A stretch of 64,000 nt of DNA from Dactylorhiza incarnata. Lineage: Eukaryota; Streptophyta; Magnoliopsida; Asparagales; Orchidaceae. Shown here piece after piece: positions 1 through 9,841 of the stretch. The notes under the pieces were generated by a model that worked only from the letters and a program-made list of their open reading frames with translations, had not been told where the DNA came from and did not search any database. The DNA is taken from assembly GCA_033032865.1 (NCBI GenBank), contig JAWHQI010000065.1, positions 1,364,001-1,428,000 of the forward strand, read 5' to 3'. The translations under genes were made by a program, and so were the position numbers. The number at the start of each line of letters is the position of its first letter. Within the stretch, counting starts at the first letter, position 1.

Positions 1-2917
1 CATTAATTTAATTTGTCACTATGAGTTACAAATAAAATAAGTGTGACAAAATTACTCGTGAAAAATATGAAAAATTATATGTATAATTTTTAGATCAAAA
101 TGAACCTCTGGTATTTTTATTTCAATTGTTGAATAAGGGTAATCAACAGCTCCTTCATTATGTGGAATATTCATGATTTTGAATAATTAATTATTACTAA
201 TGGAAATAAATGTTGGAAAACTCCGAACCTCTGTTAGATTACACACATTACCATTTATAACCATTGGAGAAATTTTGGGTATTTATTTGATGACTCGAAT
301 ATTTGATATTAATGATAGTGCGTTTATGATTATATTTAGTAAAATTTGATTATGTGATTATTTCTATCTGGAAAATTATGAAATTAAGTAGGAGATCATT
401 TTGGACCATTTATGAGCCCTGGAAAAAACATTTCTTGTAATTTTTAGTTGATTAAAACATGGTGATCCTTTGTAAATATCATTTAGGCCCCACTTTTTGT
501 ATTATTCATTATTGGCAGTAAATGAATTAGAAAAAAATATCAAACTCTGGAAATGTTGATATTTGACCTAGGTGAACCTCTGTAAAATTTTGTAGCATAG
601 ATAACCACCAGAAAACAATACCTCATGTTGAAATTGGAAGTCAATAAATAATTTGACCCTTTAATGGAAAATGAACAAAACTGATTATAATGACATTAAT
701 TGACAAGTAGAACTTCAGGAATTAATTTTAAGTCCTTTGAACATGAGGATCATATACACTTCATGAGGGTAGATTACACCTAGATTCAAAGTTGGTATGC
801 GGATAGTAAAACTGCATTTAGTGATTTAGACTCTTTTTTTATCATCATACATAGACCCAACAACCTTGGAACTATCATGTACAACATAGGATGATTAGTA
901 TGTTAATTCATCTTGGATCAACTCTCAAAATTTATGATTGGGGTATGGTTAGTAAAATGTTTGATGACGAAATTGTTAAGAATAGAACGAGGGATGAGAT
1001 GATATGAGTTACCAATAATAATGTGGTATGTTAAGCTTCCGGAATTGGGACCTAGATAATGGTCAAGTGATGATGAGTGGAGGAGTAGTTAGTCAACAAA
1101 TGGGGGACAACGTCAAGGTTCAATTGAAGATCAACGCTCCCCTAATTAACTATAATCCACCTTAGTGCTCTAAAGCAATCAGAGAGAGTGGGAAGTATGG
1201 GTAGCCACTAATAATAATAAATATCTTGAGAAAGGGAGGTTTGAGATATCAGACCATCATACCTCCTAGTACAGCTGCGATCCCTTCACCGGGCAGACCT
1301 CGGGAATTCCAAGATTCACCCTAAACATCTAAGTTTAACTAAAGAGTAGAAAAGATTAGATTGTTTAGGGAAGGTGAATGAGTCCTATGTACACACACAT
1401 CTTCAGTGAATGGTAGTTCATAGATTTGAAGGGAAAGTCAGTCCTTGGAGTCATAGGCTTGGTATTTTAGGAAGGACGGGTTGGTCCTGCGAGCAATAGG
1501 CTCGGTGAATATGTAACAGAGGACTGGTTAGTCCTGCGAGTTGGAGGCTCGGATGATAGATATGATACATTAATGCATGTGCATATAATGTGGTGGGTCT
1601 TCGGTACTAGCCTAGTCGACACACCGACGGAAGTACGATGACTCGACAAGTGGTAGGTGTTCAGAGGGCCAGGTTGTTCTATTGCGCGACCGAAAGGTCA
1701 CATTCCCTAATAACCCTACACTTAGTCTTATAAAAGGTCTGGTTCTGATGGATCCAGCAAGAGTACGCAGGAGCTCATGAGTACCGAGGATAGGTGTCAT
1801 AGCGTACGTTAAGGCCTAGGTCTGGTAGCGTGTTATACCCACCTAGGTTAGGAGACACCCGCTCCTCTGCCACCGTTTGACCGCGATGGGAAGTGCCCGA
1901 GAGGTTAGCTACCTCTAAAAAGTGGGAACTAAAAAGTCTGTATGTATATAGTCGTGTGTGTGAGTTACATGTGTGTGAAATAATAGCATAAACATTGCAT
2001 TGCACTGCATATCATACGCATCATAGCATACTTCATAAACCCCCATCGTATAAATTAGTATGGGCTCTTTTATACGACGGGTCTATGCAAAACAACCCCT
2101 TAACTTATAAGTTTGTATGAGCTTTCATATAAGTTAAGGTTACTATTCCTATGTTGGTTATTAAATAGTTGTCTTTCATTTCTTATTATACTGCTGTTTC
2201 TTACATGTTTTTTTAGAACTGTAAAGTAGACACCTACTATAGACATTACTATATATATTACCTGCTAGTTAGGGACATTGCCACTGCCTTTGAGTACTCA
2301 GATTTGTTATCCCTCTTTTTCCTTCCCCCCGCCCAGTGCCTAGGAGTCATCCCTCCGGAGTCACCGAGGGAGGGAGTGGGAAAATTGCTTAGTCTTTTTG
2401 ACTAACGACCGGATGTAGCATAACAAACATAAGTGCCAGGAGCATCAGAACCAGCACACCCATAGGATAGAGCGTAATGCGGTGACCCAGCCGAGACTCA
2501 GAATTTCAGCAGCAGCAGGTGCAGCCCTAGTGAGTGTGAATAGATATTACCTCCCGAAGGCTATCTTCCATCCTTTTCCTTACCAGTATATTAGTTTTAC
2601 TTCCGCGAAAGTCTCTGTAGTGTGGTTTTGATGTGCATGGCATAATCCCTTTTTTACCATTTAGTACACTACTGCTTATTCATTTTGATGTATCTCATTT
2701 GTGGACTCTTGATATATTTATGTTATGATGTGATGTGAACTGGTATTATATTTATAATTGCTTCTAATTACTCTATGATGAATGGTTGACCTATGAATGT
2801 TGAATTGTCGGCAGAATTGACATCTTGTTGTTGCGACCTCCCCGTGTGTTGGAGTCACCACAAGGCGGCGGCTATGGGCATAAGACCCAGAAAGTGAGCA
2901 AAAAAAGGGGTCTTACA
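1..2917 (+). mobile_element. Right part of a gypsy-type LTR (chromovirus-like), truncated by window start
   Basis: This AT-rich stretch has no credible coding region. It ends in GGGGTCTTACA at 2917, the usual 3' end of long chromovirus LTRs that begin TGTAA and end TTACA. Immediately after 2917 the sequence becomes recognisable Sirevirus reverse transcriptase on the minus strand, so 2917/2918 is an insertion boundary. The five bases after it (TACTT, 2918-2922) would be the target duplication, but the partner lies outside the window. Where the LTR begins, and whether part of 1-1200 is internal non-coding sequence, cannot be decided. The small ORFs here do not resemble any family. Confidence 0.5.
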
Positions 2918-3673
2918 TACTTGCAGTTATATAGAGAAGGGAGCCAATTATGCACCTGTACAAGGTCTCATCAAAAGGTTTCTCTTTCTCATCCTTATCA
3001 AGGGATATATTTGACCCCATATGAGTTTTCATAGTGGAGGCACTCTCCATTCCATTTCAAATTTATTACATACTCGCACTCTCCATTTAGTACACTACTG
3101 CTTATAAATTTGACTAACTCCTTGGTCTCATCAAAAGGTTTACCTGGAGGCTTAAGAAATACCTAAGCTCTCCCATACTGCTCATCTCAAATTCCCCTTG
3201 CATAAGGTTTGCAAACCTCTTGCAAAGGTTATCATCTGTAGACCCAAATATGATGTCATTAACATATATTTGGACTAGGAGACTCTTGCCTTTTACTTCC
3301 CTTAGGAACAATGTCTTGTCTATCTTCCCCCTTGAGAATTTATTCTTAAGAAGGAAGATAGACAAGGTCTCATACCAAACCCTTACAGGTTATTTTAAGC
3401 CATATGAAGCTTTTCTAAGATAATAAACATAATCGGGAAAAGTTGGTTTGACAAAACCTGATGGTTGTTTTACATATTCTTCTTCATTAAGGTCACAATT
3501 CAGGAAGGCTGACTTCACATCCATTTGGTAGACCTTGAATCCTTTGTGGGCAGTATTTGCAAGGAATAATCTGATGGCTTCTAGCCTTGCCACTGGTGCA
3601 AAAGTCTGATCAAAATCAATACCCTCTTCTTGTCTATATCCTTTTGCCACCAATCTTGCCTTGTTTTTCACAA
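2918..3673 (-). pseudogene. Sirevirus copy 1 reverse transcriptase, C-terminal half
   Basis: The 3671-3390 segment encodes the copia RT signature around NKARLVAKG, the [16 protein letters not shown] block and DVKSAFLN. The 3365-3114 segment carries the palm motif as YVNDIIFG, where active copies have YVDD, so a catalytic aspartate is replaced by asparagine. Between 3030 and 2918 the LDKDEKEKPFDE and IIGSLLYITAS motifs, which lie between RT and RNase H, are still readable. A short duplication (GGTCTCATCAAAAGGTTT at about 2965 and 3123) and a scrambled segment at 3030-3110 show local rearrangement. The piece is non-functional and is the downstream half of the RT split by the element at 3674-4755. 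Confidence 0.85.
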
Positions 3674-4755
3674 GAGCAATGTTATAAGCACATGAACATA
3701 GGATATTAACACACCAATTTTAACTCTAAAAACTCAAAAACCCTAACACCTTCTCCATTAAGCGCACACCGCCTATTTTTACGGTTTCTACTTTCTATCG
3801 TTCGCGAGTCGAAGCCGCACACCCTGCCTTCTTCCCAGCTTGCGATTTTGCCGCCATTGGAGGAGATTGCCAGCCCTAGGGAGCTTTGCCGGAAGAACGC
3901 AGCACCCCCTTTTACTGCTTCTACTTTCCACTGTTTGTGAGTCGAAGCCGCACACCCTGGCTTCCTCCCAGCTCGCAATTTCGCCGCCATTGGAGGAGAT
4001 CGCCGACCATGGGGAGCTTCGCCGGAAGAACGTCGCACCCCTTTTTACTATTTTTTCTTTTCGCCATTCGCGAGTCGAAGCCGCACACCCTGCCTTCCTC
4101 CCAGTTTGGGATTTCGCCGCCTTGGTAGAGATCGTCGGCACTGGGGAGCTTTACCGAAAGAACGTCGCGCCCCCTTGAGTTGAATGTAAGTCCAACCTCC
4201 ATTTTTTTTCTCCTTCCCTATTTCAGATGTGATGATTTGATATTGTTGTGTTTAATGTTAGAATTATGTGGTATAAAAAGACTATGCTTGAAAAAAAATT
4301 AAATTGCCCAGTTTGCTCCGGTCTATGTGGAATTGTGCATTTGTTTGTAAGTCAATGCGTAATTGCTTAGTAAATTATCGGTTGCATAATCATGTTCAAG
4401 ACAATCAAGTAAATCTGATGATGGGGGGCATCGAGGGCAAGAAGTTTGGCTGGTGATGTGTGTTTTATTAATGGGTATCTGCTACTATGTTGTTTTTTCC
4501 AGATTTGTATTTGATTTGATAATCATATCCAGTAGTTTCTTGAGGAAGAGTTGTTGATCTGGAGTGTGGAAATCTTGCGTTAGCAGGTTATACAAACTGG
4601 TGTTGTTAATCTGGAGTGTGCTTTCATTTCGGTGTGGCAATAACACATTTAAAATCTGGTGTGGCAATAAAGCATTGGTGTGAAAATAAAATAATTTGGT
4701 GTGTCAATAAATTTGGCCGTCAATAGAGAAAATTGGTGTGCTTATGACATTGCTC
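3674..4755. mobile_element. MULE-like non-autonomous DNA transposon, 1082 bp, inserted in Sirevirus RT
   Basis: The ends are an 18-bp inverted repeat: GAGCAATGTTATAAGCAC at 3674-3691, and its reverse complement with one mismatch at 4738-4755. A second shared block, ACACCAATTTT, lies just inside each end. A 9-bp direct repeat flanks the element: TTTTCACAA at 3665-3673 and TTTTCATAA at 4756-4764 (8/9 identical). Nine-base duplications with this sort of TIR are typical of Mutator-like elements. Removing 3674-4755 plus one duplication restores a continuous RT frame. No transposase is visible. The interior holds a 133-bp tandem repeat and AT-rich sequence with repeated GGTGTG motifs. Confidence 0.88.
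3790..4175. repeat. 133-bp tandem repeat, three copies, inside the MULE-like element
   Basis: The marker GAGTCGAAGCCGCACACCCTG recurs at 3806, 3939 and 4072, giving a period of 133 bp. The copies differ by substitutions and small indels. The block is GC-rich compared with its flanks. It produces ORFs of about 80-117 codons on both strands, which I regard as by-products. A captured host exon cannot be excluded. Confidence 0.85.
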
Positions 4756-5248
4756 TTTTCATAATTACTCCATTTTTATCCATCTTGTTACTGTAGACCC
4801 ATTTTGTTCCAATAATGTTCTGTCCTTTTGGTCTTGGAACCAACTTCCACACTTTGCATCTTTTGAACTGATTTAGTTCTTCCTGCATAGCCATTATCCA
4901 GAATGGATCTCCATTTGCCTCTTCAAATTTTTTTGGATCTACTTGTGAGAGAAAACTTAGGAACATTGCCTCATTGTGGATTTTGCTCCTGGTTGTGACT
5001 CCTTGGCTTGCATCCTCAATGATCAGATTCCTGGGATGGTCTCTCAGGTGTCTAATATCAATTTGCAGTCTTTTTGCATTTCTCTGTGCACCACCTCCAA
5101 ATTCCTGTTTAGCAGGTTGAATTCTATGTTGTTCTTCTTCACCAGCTTCTTGTGTTTCTCCTGAAGATTGTCCTTCTTCTTTGACTATTGCATCAGGTGA
5201 GGTGATCTCATTGGCAGCTGGCTTTTCCACTGTAGAAAGCTCTTTCAT
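4756..5248 (-). pseudogene. Sirevirus copy 1 reverse transcriptase, N-terminal part
   Basis: Translation from 5248 leftward gives an acidic linker, then the entry to copia RT: DPFWIMAMQEELNQF, WKLVPRP and IIGTKWVYSNK. It runs into the transposon end at 4755, where the frame continues for only a few foreign codons. The continuation of this domain is at 3673-2918. About 90 codons between this part and the integrase (5333 onward) form the usual variable linker. Confidence 0.85.
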
Positions 5249-5332
5249 CTTTAGTTCAGTACCTACAACATTAGAAGAACTAGACCAGCCCTTGTAGATC
5301 AGTCTGGTCTCATCAAATACAACATATATAGA

Positions 5333-6175
5333 CTATTCTACAACTTCAGTATTTTTGTTGAACACCTTATAAGCTCTGCTATGGGAGATGTATCTAACAA
5401 GAATACCTTCACTACACTTCTCTGCAAACTTAGTTAAATAAGATGTTCCATTATTCAAAATGAAGCACTTGCTCCCAAAGATTCTAAAGTAGGATACATT
5501 GGGTTTTCTGCCCTTCAACAATTCATAGGGAGTTTTCTTGTGATGTTTGGTGATGGATGCTCTATTCAGCACATGACATGCTGATTGGACAGCCTCAACC
5601 CAAAAATATTCTGGCAATGAGGAGTCACTCATTAATGTCCTTCCAGCCTCAGTAAGAGTTCTATTCATTCTCTCAGCCACCCCATTTTGTTGTGGGGTCC
5701 TAGGAGAAGAGAATTCTTGTGAGATACCTTGTTCTTGATAGAAGTTTGTCATAGCACCAGATTGGAACTCTGTTCCATGGTCACTTCTCATTTTGACCAC
5801 TGAACAATCCATCTCATTCTGGATAGTCTTGACAAATGTCATCAAGATTTCAAGAGTATCTGACTTCTTTTTGAGGAAGAAGATCCATGTGTATCTAGAG
5901 TGATCATCAACTATCACAAGGGTATACAACTTCCCTCCTAAACTCTGAGTATGCATTGGACCAAATAGATCCATGTGTAGTAAATACAAGCACCTTATAG
6001 AATCTTTGCGAGTTATGCCCTTAAAGGTTGTCCTAGTTTGCTTACCCACATGGAAAGCATGACATGGACCATCTTTAATGCATTTTAAATTAGGTGCATC
6101 TCTAACTAGATTCTCATAGAATAACTTACAAATTGTTTTGTAGTTAAGATGAGCTAATAACTTGTGCCATTGCAC
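5333..6175 (-). pseudogene. Sirevirus copy 1 integrase
   Basis: This 280-codon open segment covers most of a copia integrase. The N-terminal zinc-binding region (WHKLLAHLNYKT...C...PCHAF) has lost the last cysteine: CHAC in relatives reads CHAF here. The catalytic triad looks intact, with Asp in VDDHSRYTW, Asp in RSDHGTEF and Glu in NGVAERMNRT. The GKR-like tail with the FRIFGSKCF motif follows. No start codon of its own is expected, since it is part of a polyprotein. Upstream protease and downstream RT are separated from it by stops. Confidence 0.88.
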
Positions 6176-6602
6176 ACAAAGAGACTCTTTCTAATTGTCT
6201 ACAAGACAATATGCATGAAAGAAGTAGAACAAATGAAATTTAATCAATAAATATTTCCACTCTTTGTGCCTGATAAGATTGTCTCTAGGTCAATTACTTT
6301 TTGATTAGGCATTTATCCTTGTGGAACTCAATCACATAGCCTAAGTCACATAGTTGGCTTATGCTTATAAGGTTGTGTTACAACCCCTCTACATAAGCTA
6401 CTTTTGTGAAGGAGGCTATGTCATTAGAGATCATACCATAGCCTTTTGTAACCCCTCTATCTGAACCTCCAAATATGACTTTAGGTCCATTTATCACTGG
6501 GGCATACTTGTTCAGAAGGCTTCTTGTTCCAGTCATATACCTGGAACATCCGCTGTCCATATACCACATTGGCATATGATTGGCCTTTGGACATACCTGC
6601 AA
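6176..6602 (-). pseudogene. Sirevirus copy 1 aspartic protease and PR-INT linker
   Basis: The segment from 6602 leftward contains the copia protease active-site motif in the form MDSGCSRYMTG, followed by GGSDRGVTKGYG and KVAYVEGL. The linker towards the integrase (6378-6176, wording like ISQLCDLGYVIEFHKDKCLIKK) is recognisable but shifted and interrupted by stops. The catalytic Asp-Ser-Gly is present. The polyprotein context is broken. Confidence 0.8.
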
Positions 6603-6779
6603 GAAAGAACTAATTTACCTTAGGAACCCAACCACAATTGGGTCCTTGGTTCTTATTAGCTGTTGCAATAGAGTTTCAACTGAAAAATGCACTAACTAAA
6701 TTGGCTCTCTTAGCCTGTGGCACAATAGAATTTTACTAACAGTCCAAGGCAAAGTGACCTACTTTTTCATAGCACCAGC

Positions 6780-7945
6780 ACTCATACCTATTATATCTTC
6801 TTTTCTGAACAACTTTGGGTGCTTATTGTGCAAGCTCATGTTCAGGAAAGAAGACATTGACATTCTTTGCATTCCTTTGAAGGATCTTGTGGTTGTGTGC
6901 ATGATGTAGAATTGACTGCACAACCACATGATTCTTCTTAGGGGAAGGCCTTTGCAAAGTGGCCTTTCCCTTGCCTTTATCTACTGGTGGTGGTGTTGTT
7001 GGACCAAAGACAAATAACCTATGATGCTTCATTTGTATTTCTTCATGTGGAGCCTTAAGTACACTAAACCCAAGGTCTTTCCTTCCTTTCCAGTGAGAAG
7101 CATTGTTGGTCCCACTGGAAGAACTTCTATTTTTCAAGTTATCATACATGCTGCCATGGTCATAGTTGTTGGATGCAAGAACCACATTTCTGAAAATGGT
7201 CTGTTGTACTTTCTATTTTCCACCATTTCCTTTTTTTTCCTCAGCCTCCCTGTTATAGACTAAGCCACTCCTATACTGGGCAGAGAAGCTATCAATGATA
7301 AGCAATATAGTTTGTGGCTTGAAAAACTTAGCCACTAGCATCCTCTCATTGAGGAGCTTCTTCTCAAGATCTACAATTCTCGTTCTTATTGCTTATGGTC
7401 CCAACCTGGATTATTGACAGACATCTCAACTTGCTAATCTCTTTGCTCATGTAAGTTAGCTTTTCAGCTGTCTCATTACAGACAGATTTAGCACGTTTCA
7501 ATTTCCTTAGCTTGCTTCTTAGCAAGCTTCTTGCTCTTCTTGAGTGCTTCCAAGAGAGCACCATATTGGTTGACCATATCATTGAAGTCTTTTTTAGATT
7601 CACCCTATTCAACATGTCATGAGGATGCCTCTGAATCTGCACCAGTTTTATACTCAGAATCAGATAATGAAGGGAGGGGGGGGGGGGGGGTCTTATTGAT
7701 TACCTCATCAGGATGAGCTTCATCCCGATCTTCCTCTTCTGACATGGCCATTAGACCACAATATTCTTCATCCTCACTATCATTGTCTGACAAATATAAG
7801 GGAGCTCAGATGCCCACATTGGCAATTGGGTAGATCTCTTCTTTAGAAATAACATCCATCCCAATGAGGGCCACTTCATCTTCTGAATCTGAAGAGCTAG
7901 AGTCACTATCACTCTGAAAGTGCACAATGTACCTTTGAGTATTCT
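6780..7945 (-). pseudogene. Sirevirus copy 1 gag remnant
   Basis: Fragments in several frames match the C-terminal half of the gag in copy 2 (14959-16269). These are the acidic Ser/Asp-rich stretch (about 7940-7720), a coiled-coil-like Lys/Leu-rich part (7642-7364), and a stretch with KGRKDLGFSVLKAPHEEIQM (7185-6823). Immediately after that comes a zinc-knuckle-like cysteine cluster near 6760-6790. The capsid part is missing. A 15-nt poly-G run at 7676-7690 interrupts the frame. Confidence 0.75.
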
Positions 7946-8105
7946 CTACGGGCGGGGGGGGGGGGGGGGGGGGGGGGGGGGTGAATAGAGATTTAAAAAA
8001 TCTTTACACTAAATATGCACACACAATAAAACTACTAAGCACTATGCAATTATCAACACCAAAACAGAATAAAGTAATCATAGGAAATATAAAAAAAATA
8101 GTAAA
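7946..8105 (-). mobile_element. LTR-like fragment and poly-G junction between two Sirevirus copies
   Basis: Positions 7954-7981 are an uninterrupted run of 28 G. The sequence to its right (GTGAATAGAG...TTTACACTAAATATGCACACACAATAAAAC) resembles the inner end of the Sirevirus copy 2 LTR near 17580-17680 (GTGAATAAATG...AACAAGCACACACAG). On the left, mid-gag of copy 1 begins at once, with no PBS or leader. At about 8106 the right side switches to integrase of copy 2. The fragment is therefore a scar joining two degraded copies. The exact edges are approximate. Confidence 0.5.
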
Positions 8106-8490
8106 CTGGGACAGCATCTTGACCACAATACATTGGAGTTCATTATGGATTGTCGTAACATGGTTTATAAAGATATCTAAAGTATCAGATTTCTTCTTAA
8201 GGAAGAATACCCATGTATACTTTGAATGATCATCAACAATCACCAAGGTATACAACTTCCCATCTAGGCTCTGAATTGGCAAAAGACCAAACAAGTCCAT
8301 GTGCAATAGATAAAGACATCTTCCAGTGTCTTTGGAGACAATGCTTTTAAAGGTGGCCCTTGTTTGCTTGTCCATTTGGCATGCATGACATGAACCACTT
8401 TTAACACATTTCAAATTAGGACTATTTCTAACTAGATTTTTAGAAAACAGCCTATACATTGTCTTGTAGTTAATGTGAGCAAGTCTCTTG
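8106..8490 (-). pseudogene. Sirevirus copy 2 integrase, N-terminal part
   Basis: Read leftward from 8490, the sequence gives the copia integrase zinc-binding domain (HKRLAHINYKT...C...SCHAC) with both histidines and both cysteines. The start of the catalytic core follows, up to VDDHSKYTWVFFLKKKSDT. It then runs out of frame near 8106. Only the first catalytic Asp is present. The frame extends a few codons into the inserted LTR on the right, which is an artefact of the insertion at 8491. Confidence 0.85.
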
Positions 8491-9461
8491 TGTTGAAACC
8501 AGAGAACTGGTCTCGACGTTCGCAAGGGGGATGCAGCTAACCCTTACTTGACCCGAGCTAGAACCCTTGACCAGTTTCTAAGAGCTGAAAGACTTTCCTT
8601 TGAAGAACACTTGAGTCTAGGACAGACCCCTTAAGCTGCAGCGTGGAGGTCCCACCACATACCAGGAAGCTCACTAGGATACCCCTCCCAAGCCAATGCT
8701 GAGCCTGGGCACCTTGGAGGGCACTAAAGATCACCTCACCATCCACCTTCCATGAAAGGGGGAGGGGAGGGGTAGTGCTTGCTCACAACACACATGCGAG
8801 GGGGGGGGGGATACCAACATCCCTTCCCAAGGTGCCCATGGGGGTCTATTTATAGACTTCCCAAAATTGGGCTGCGAATAGCCAAAATTCTGCTATCTGC
8901 AGCTCAACCACGAACCTGGACGATCAAAACGAGAGAGGGGGCGAGTGGAGGATGAGACGTCCACTCCCCCCCCCCCCCCCTTGCCGGGGGTTGAACAAGT
9001 GGATCGAGGTCCACCGCCCTAACTGGGCAAGTGGACCTCATGGTCCACTCCACTCTTCAGGCGAGTGGACCCTTGGTCCACTCGCCCAACTACATGGGGC
9101 GAGTGGACCAAGGGTCCACTCGCCCACATCCTTGGGCGAGTGGACCCTTGGTCCACTCGCCCAACCACATGGGGAAAGTGGACCAAGGACCCACTCGCCC
9201 ACATCCTTGGGCGAGTGGACCCTTGGTCCACTCGCCCAACTACAAGGGGCGAGTGGACCAAGGGTCCACTCACCCACACCCTTAGGCGAGTGGATCCAAG
9301 GTCCACTCGACCAAGGGAATTTGCCCCCCCCCCCCACCGGGCCCTCTCTTTTTGGTCTTGACGACCTCCGCTGGTTCGGTTAGCTGCGTCGCGATCACCT
9401 TTGCAATCACGACCTCATCCGTGTCGGGTCACACCTACTCGGAAAGTATGAGGGTTGTACA
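8491..9461 (-). repeat. Left LTR (3' LTR in element orientation) of the non-autonomous element
   Basis: This is 971 bp long, from TGTTGAAACC to GGTTGTACA. On the minus strand it carries a TATA box, CTATAAATAGA (reverse complement of 8846-8856), suited to drive the element. It includes a poly-G run of 11 (8800-8810), poly-C runs (8966-8980 and 9324-9335) and a palindrome cluster. It aligns throughout with 13542-14505 but differs by substitutions, homopolymer lengths and a missing part of one palindrome unit. Confidence 0.93.
9058..9312. repeat. Palindrome cluster, 75-bp period, in the left LTR
   Basis: The core GCGAGTGGACC-CTT-GGTCCACTCGC (9061-9085) has 11-bp arms with a 3-nt loop. It alternates with a sister core (GCGAGTGGACC-AAG-GGTCCACTCGC). 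The pair repeats with a period of 75 bp (9061, 9136, 9211). All four frames translate into Ser/Gly/Pro-rich repeats, a side effect of the 75-bp (25-codon) period. Confidence 0.93.
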
Positions 9462-9502
9462 CAATCCTCGCTCTTTTCGAGCATGCCTTATGCTCGGAAA
9501 GA
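9462..9502 (-). other. Polypurine tract and conserved hairpin next to the left LTR
   Basis: On the minus strand the bases just before the LTR read CGAAAAGAGCGAGGATTG, a typical polypurine tract. The same block forms a stem: 9472-9483 pairs with 9491-9502 over 12 bp with one non-Watson-Crick pair and a 7-nt loop. The Tat element has the equivalent PPT and a perfect 10-bp stem at 41776-41805 with different bases in the arms. Confidence 0.75.
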
Positions 9503-9841
9503 AAGTCCAACCCATCTATTTGACGAGTAGGTGGGACCCTAGTGTGATCCACGAAGGGCCCTGCCAACGGGATGTTCCTGCCGAGTTTTTCAACTGAACC
9601 TAACTTGGGGCGGAACACGAACCTTTCTCCACTCAACCACCCTCCTATGAGCCAAGCTCAACTGGAGGTGGAGAAAGCTCAATACCTTAGGTCGAATTGG
9701 TCTTGGCTTTAGGTGGAGTAAAACTCAACACCTCTAGTCGTGCCGACCTCGAACTGAGGTGGAAGGAAAACACTTCTTCACTTAACAACCCTCCTATGAG
9801 CCGAGCTCAACTAGAGGTGGAGGAACTCAACACCTAACAGA
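9503..9841. other. Non-coding internal region of the non-autonomous element
   Basis: No gene is recognised. The first about 90 bases resemble the corresponding region beside the Tat LTR at 41806-41880. The later part contains degenerate precursors of the 45-bp array unit (for example near 9655 and 9800). Confidence 0.6.

Larger units (their letters stand above)
2918..7945 (-). mobile_element. Decayed Ty1/copia Sirevirus-type element, copy 1
   Basis: Read on the minus strand, gag remnants (7945-6780), protease (6602), integrase (6175-5333) and reverse transcriptase (5248-2918) appear in the copia order PR-INT-RT. The gag zinc knuckle, acidic and Ser-rich gag tail and RT wording are like SIRE/Maximus elements. 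Frames are broken by stops and shifts. The left end is cut by the LTR ending at 2917 and the right end joins an LTR-like fragment through a poly-G run. A MULE-like element interrupts RT at 3674-4755. Confidence 0.85.

Noticed and set aside
1467..2005. Small minus-strand ORFs in the left LTR
   Set aside because: Under 80 codons, no conserved features and no neighbouring gene context.
3706..4202. Overlapping ORFs of 80-117 codons with Cys/Arg-rich repeats
   Set aside because: Products of the 133-bp triplicate in the MULE-like element, open on several frames.
8952..9383. 143-codon ORF with GEWTLGPLAQ-type repeats
   Set aside because: Translation of the 75-bp palindrome array in an LTR; all four open frames look alike.
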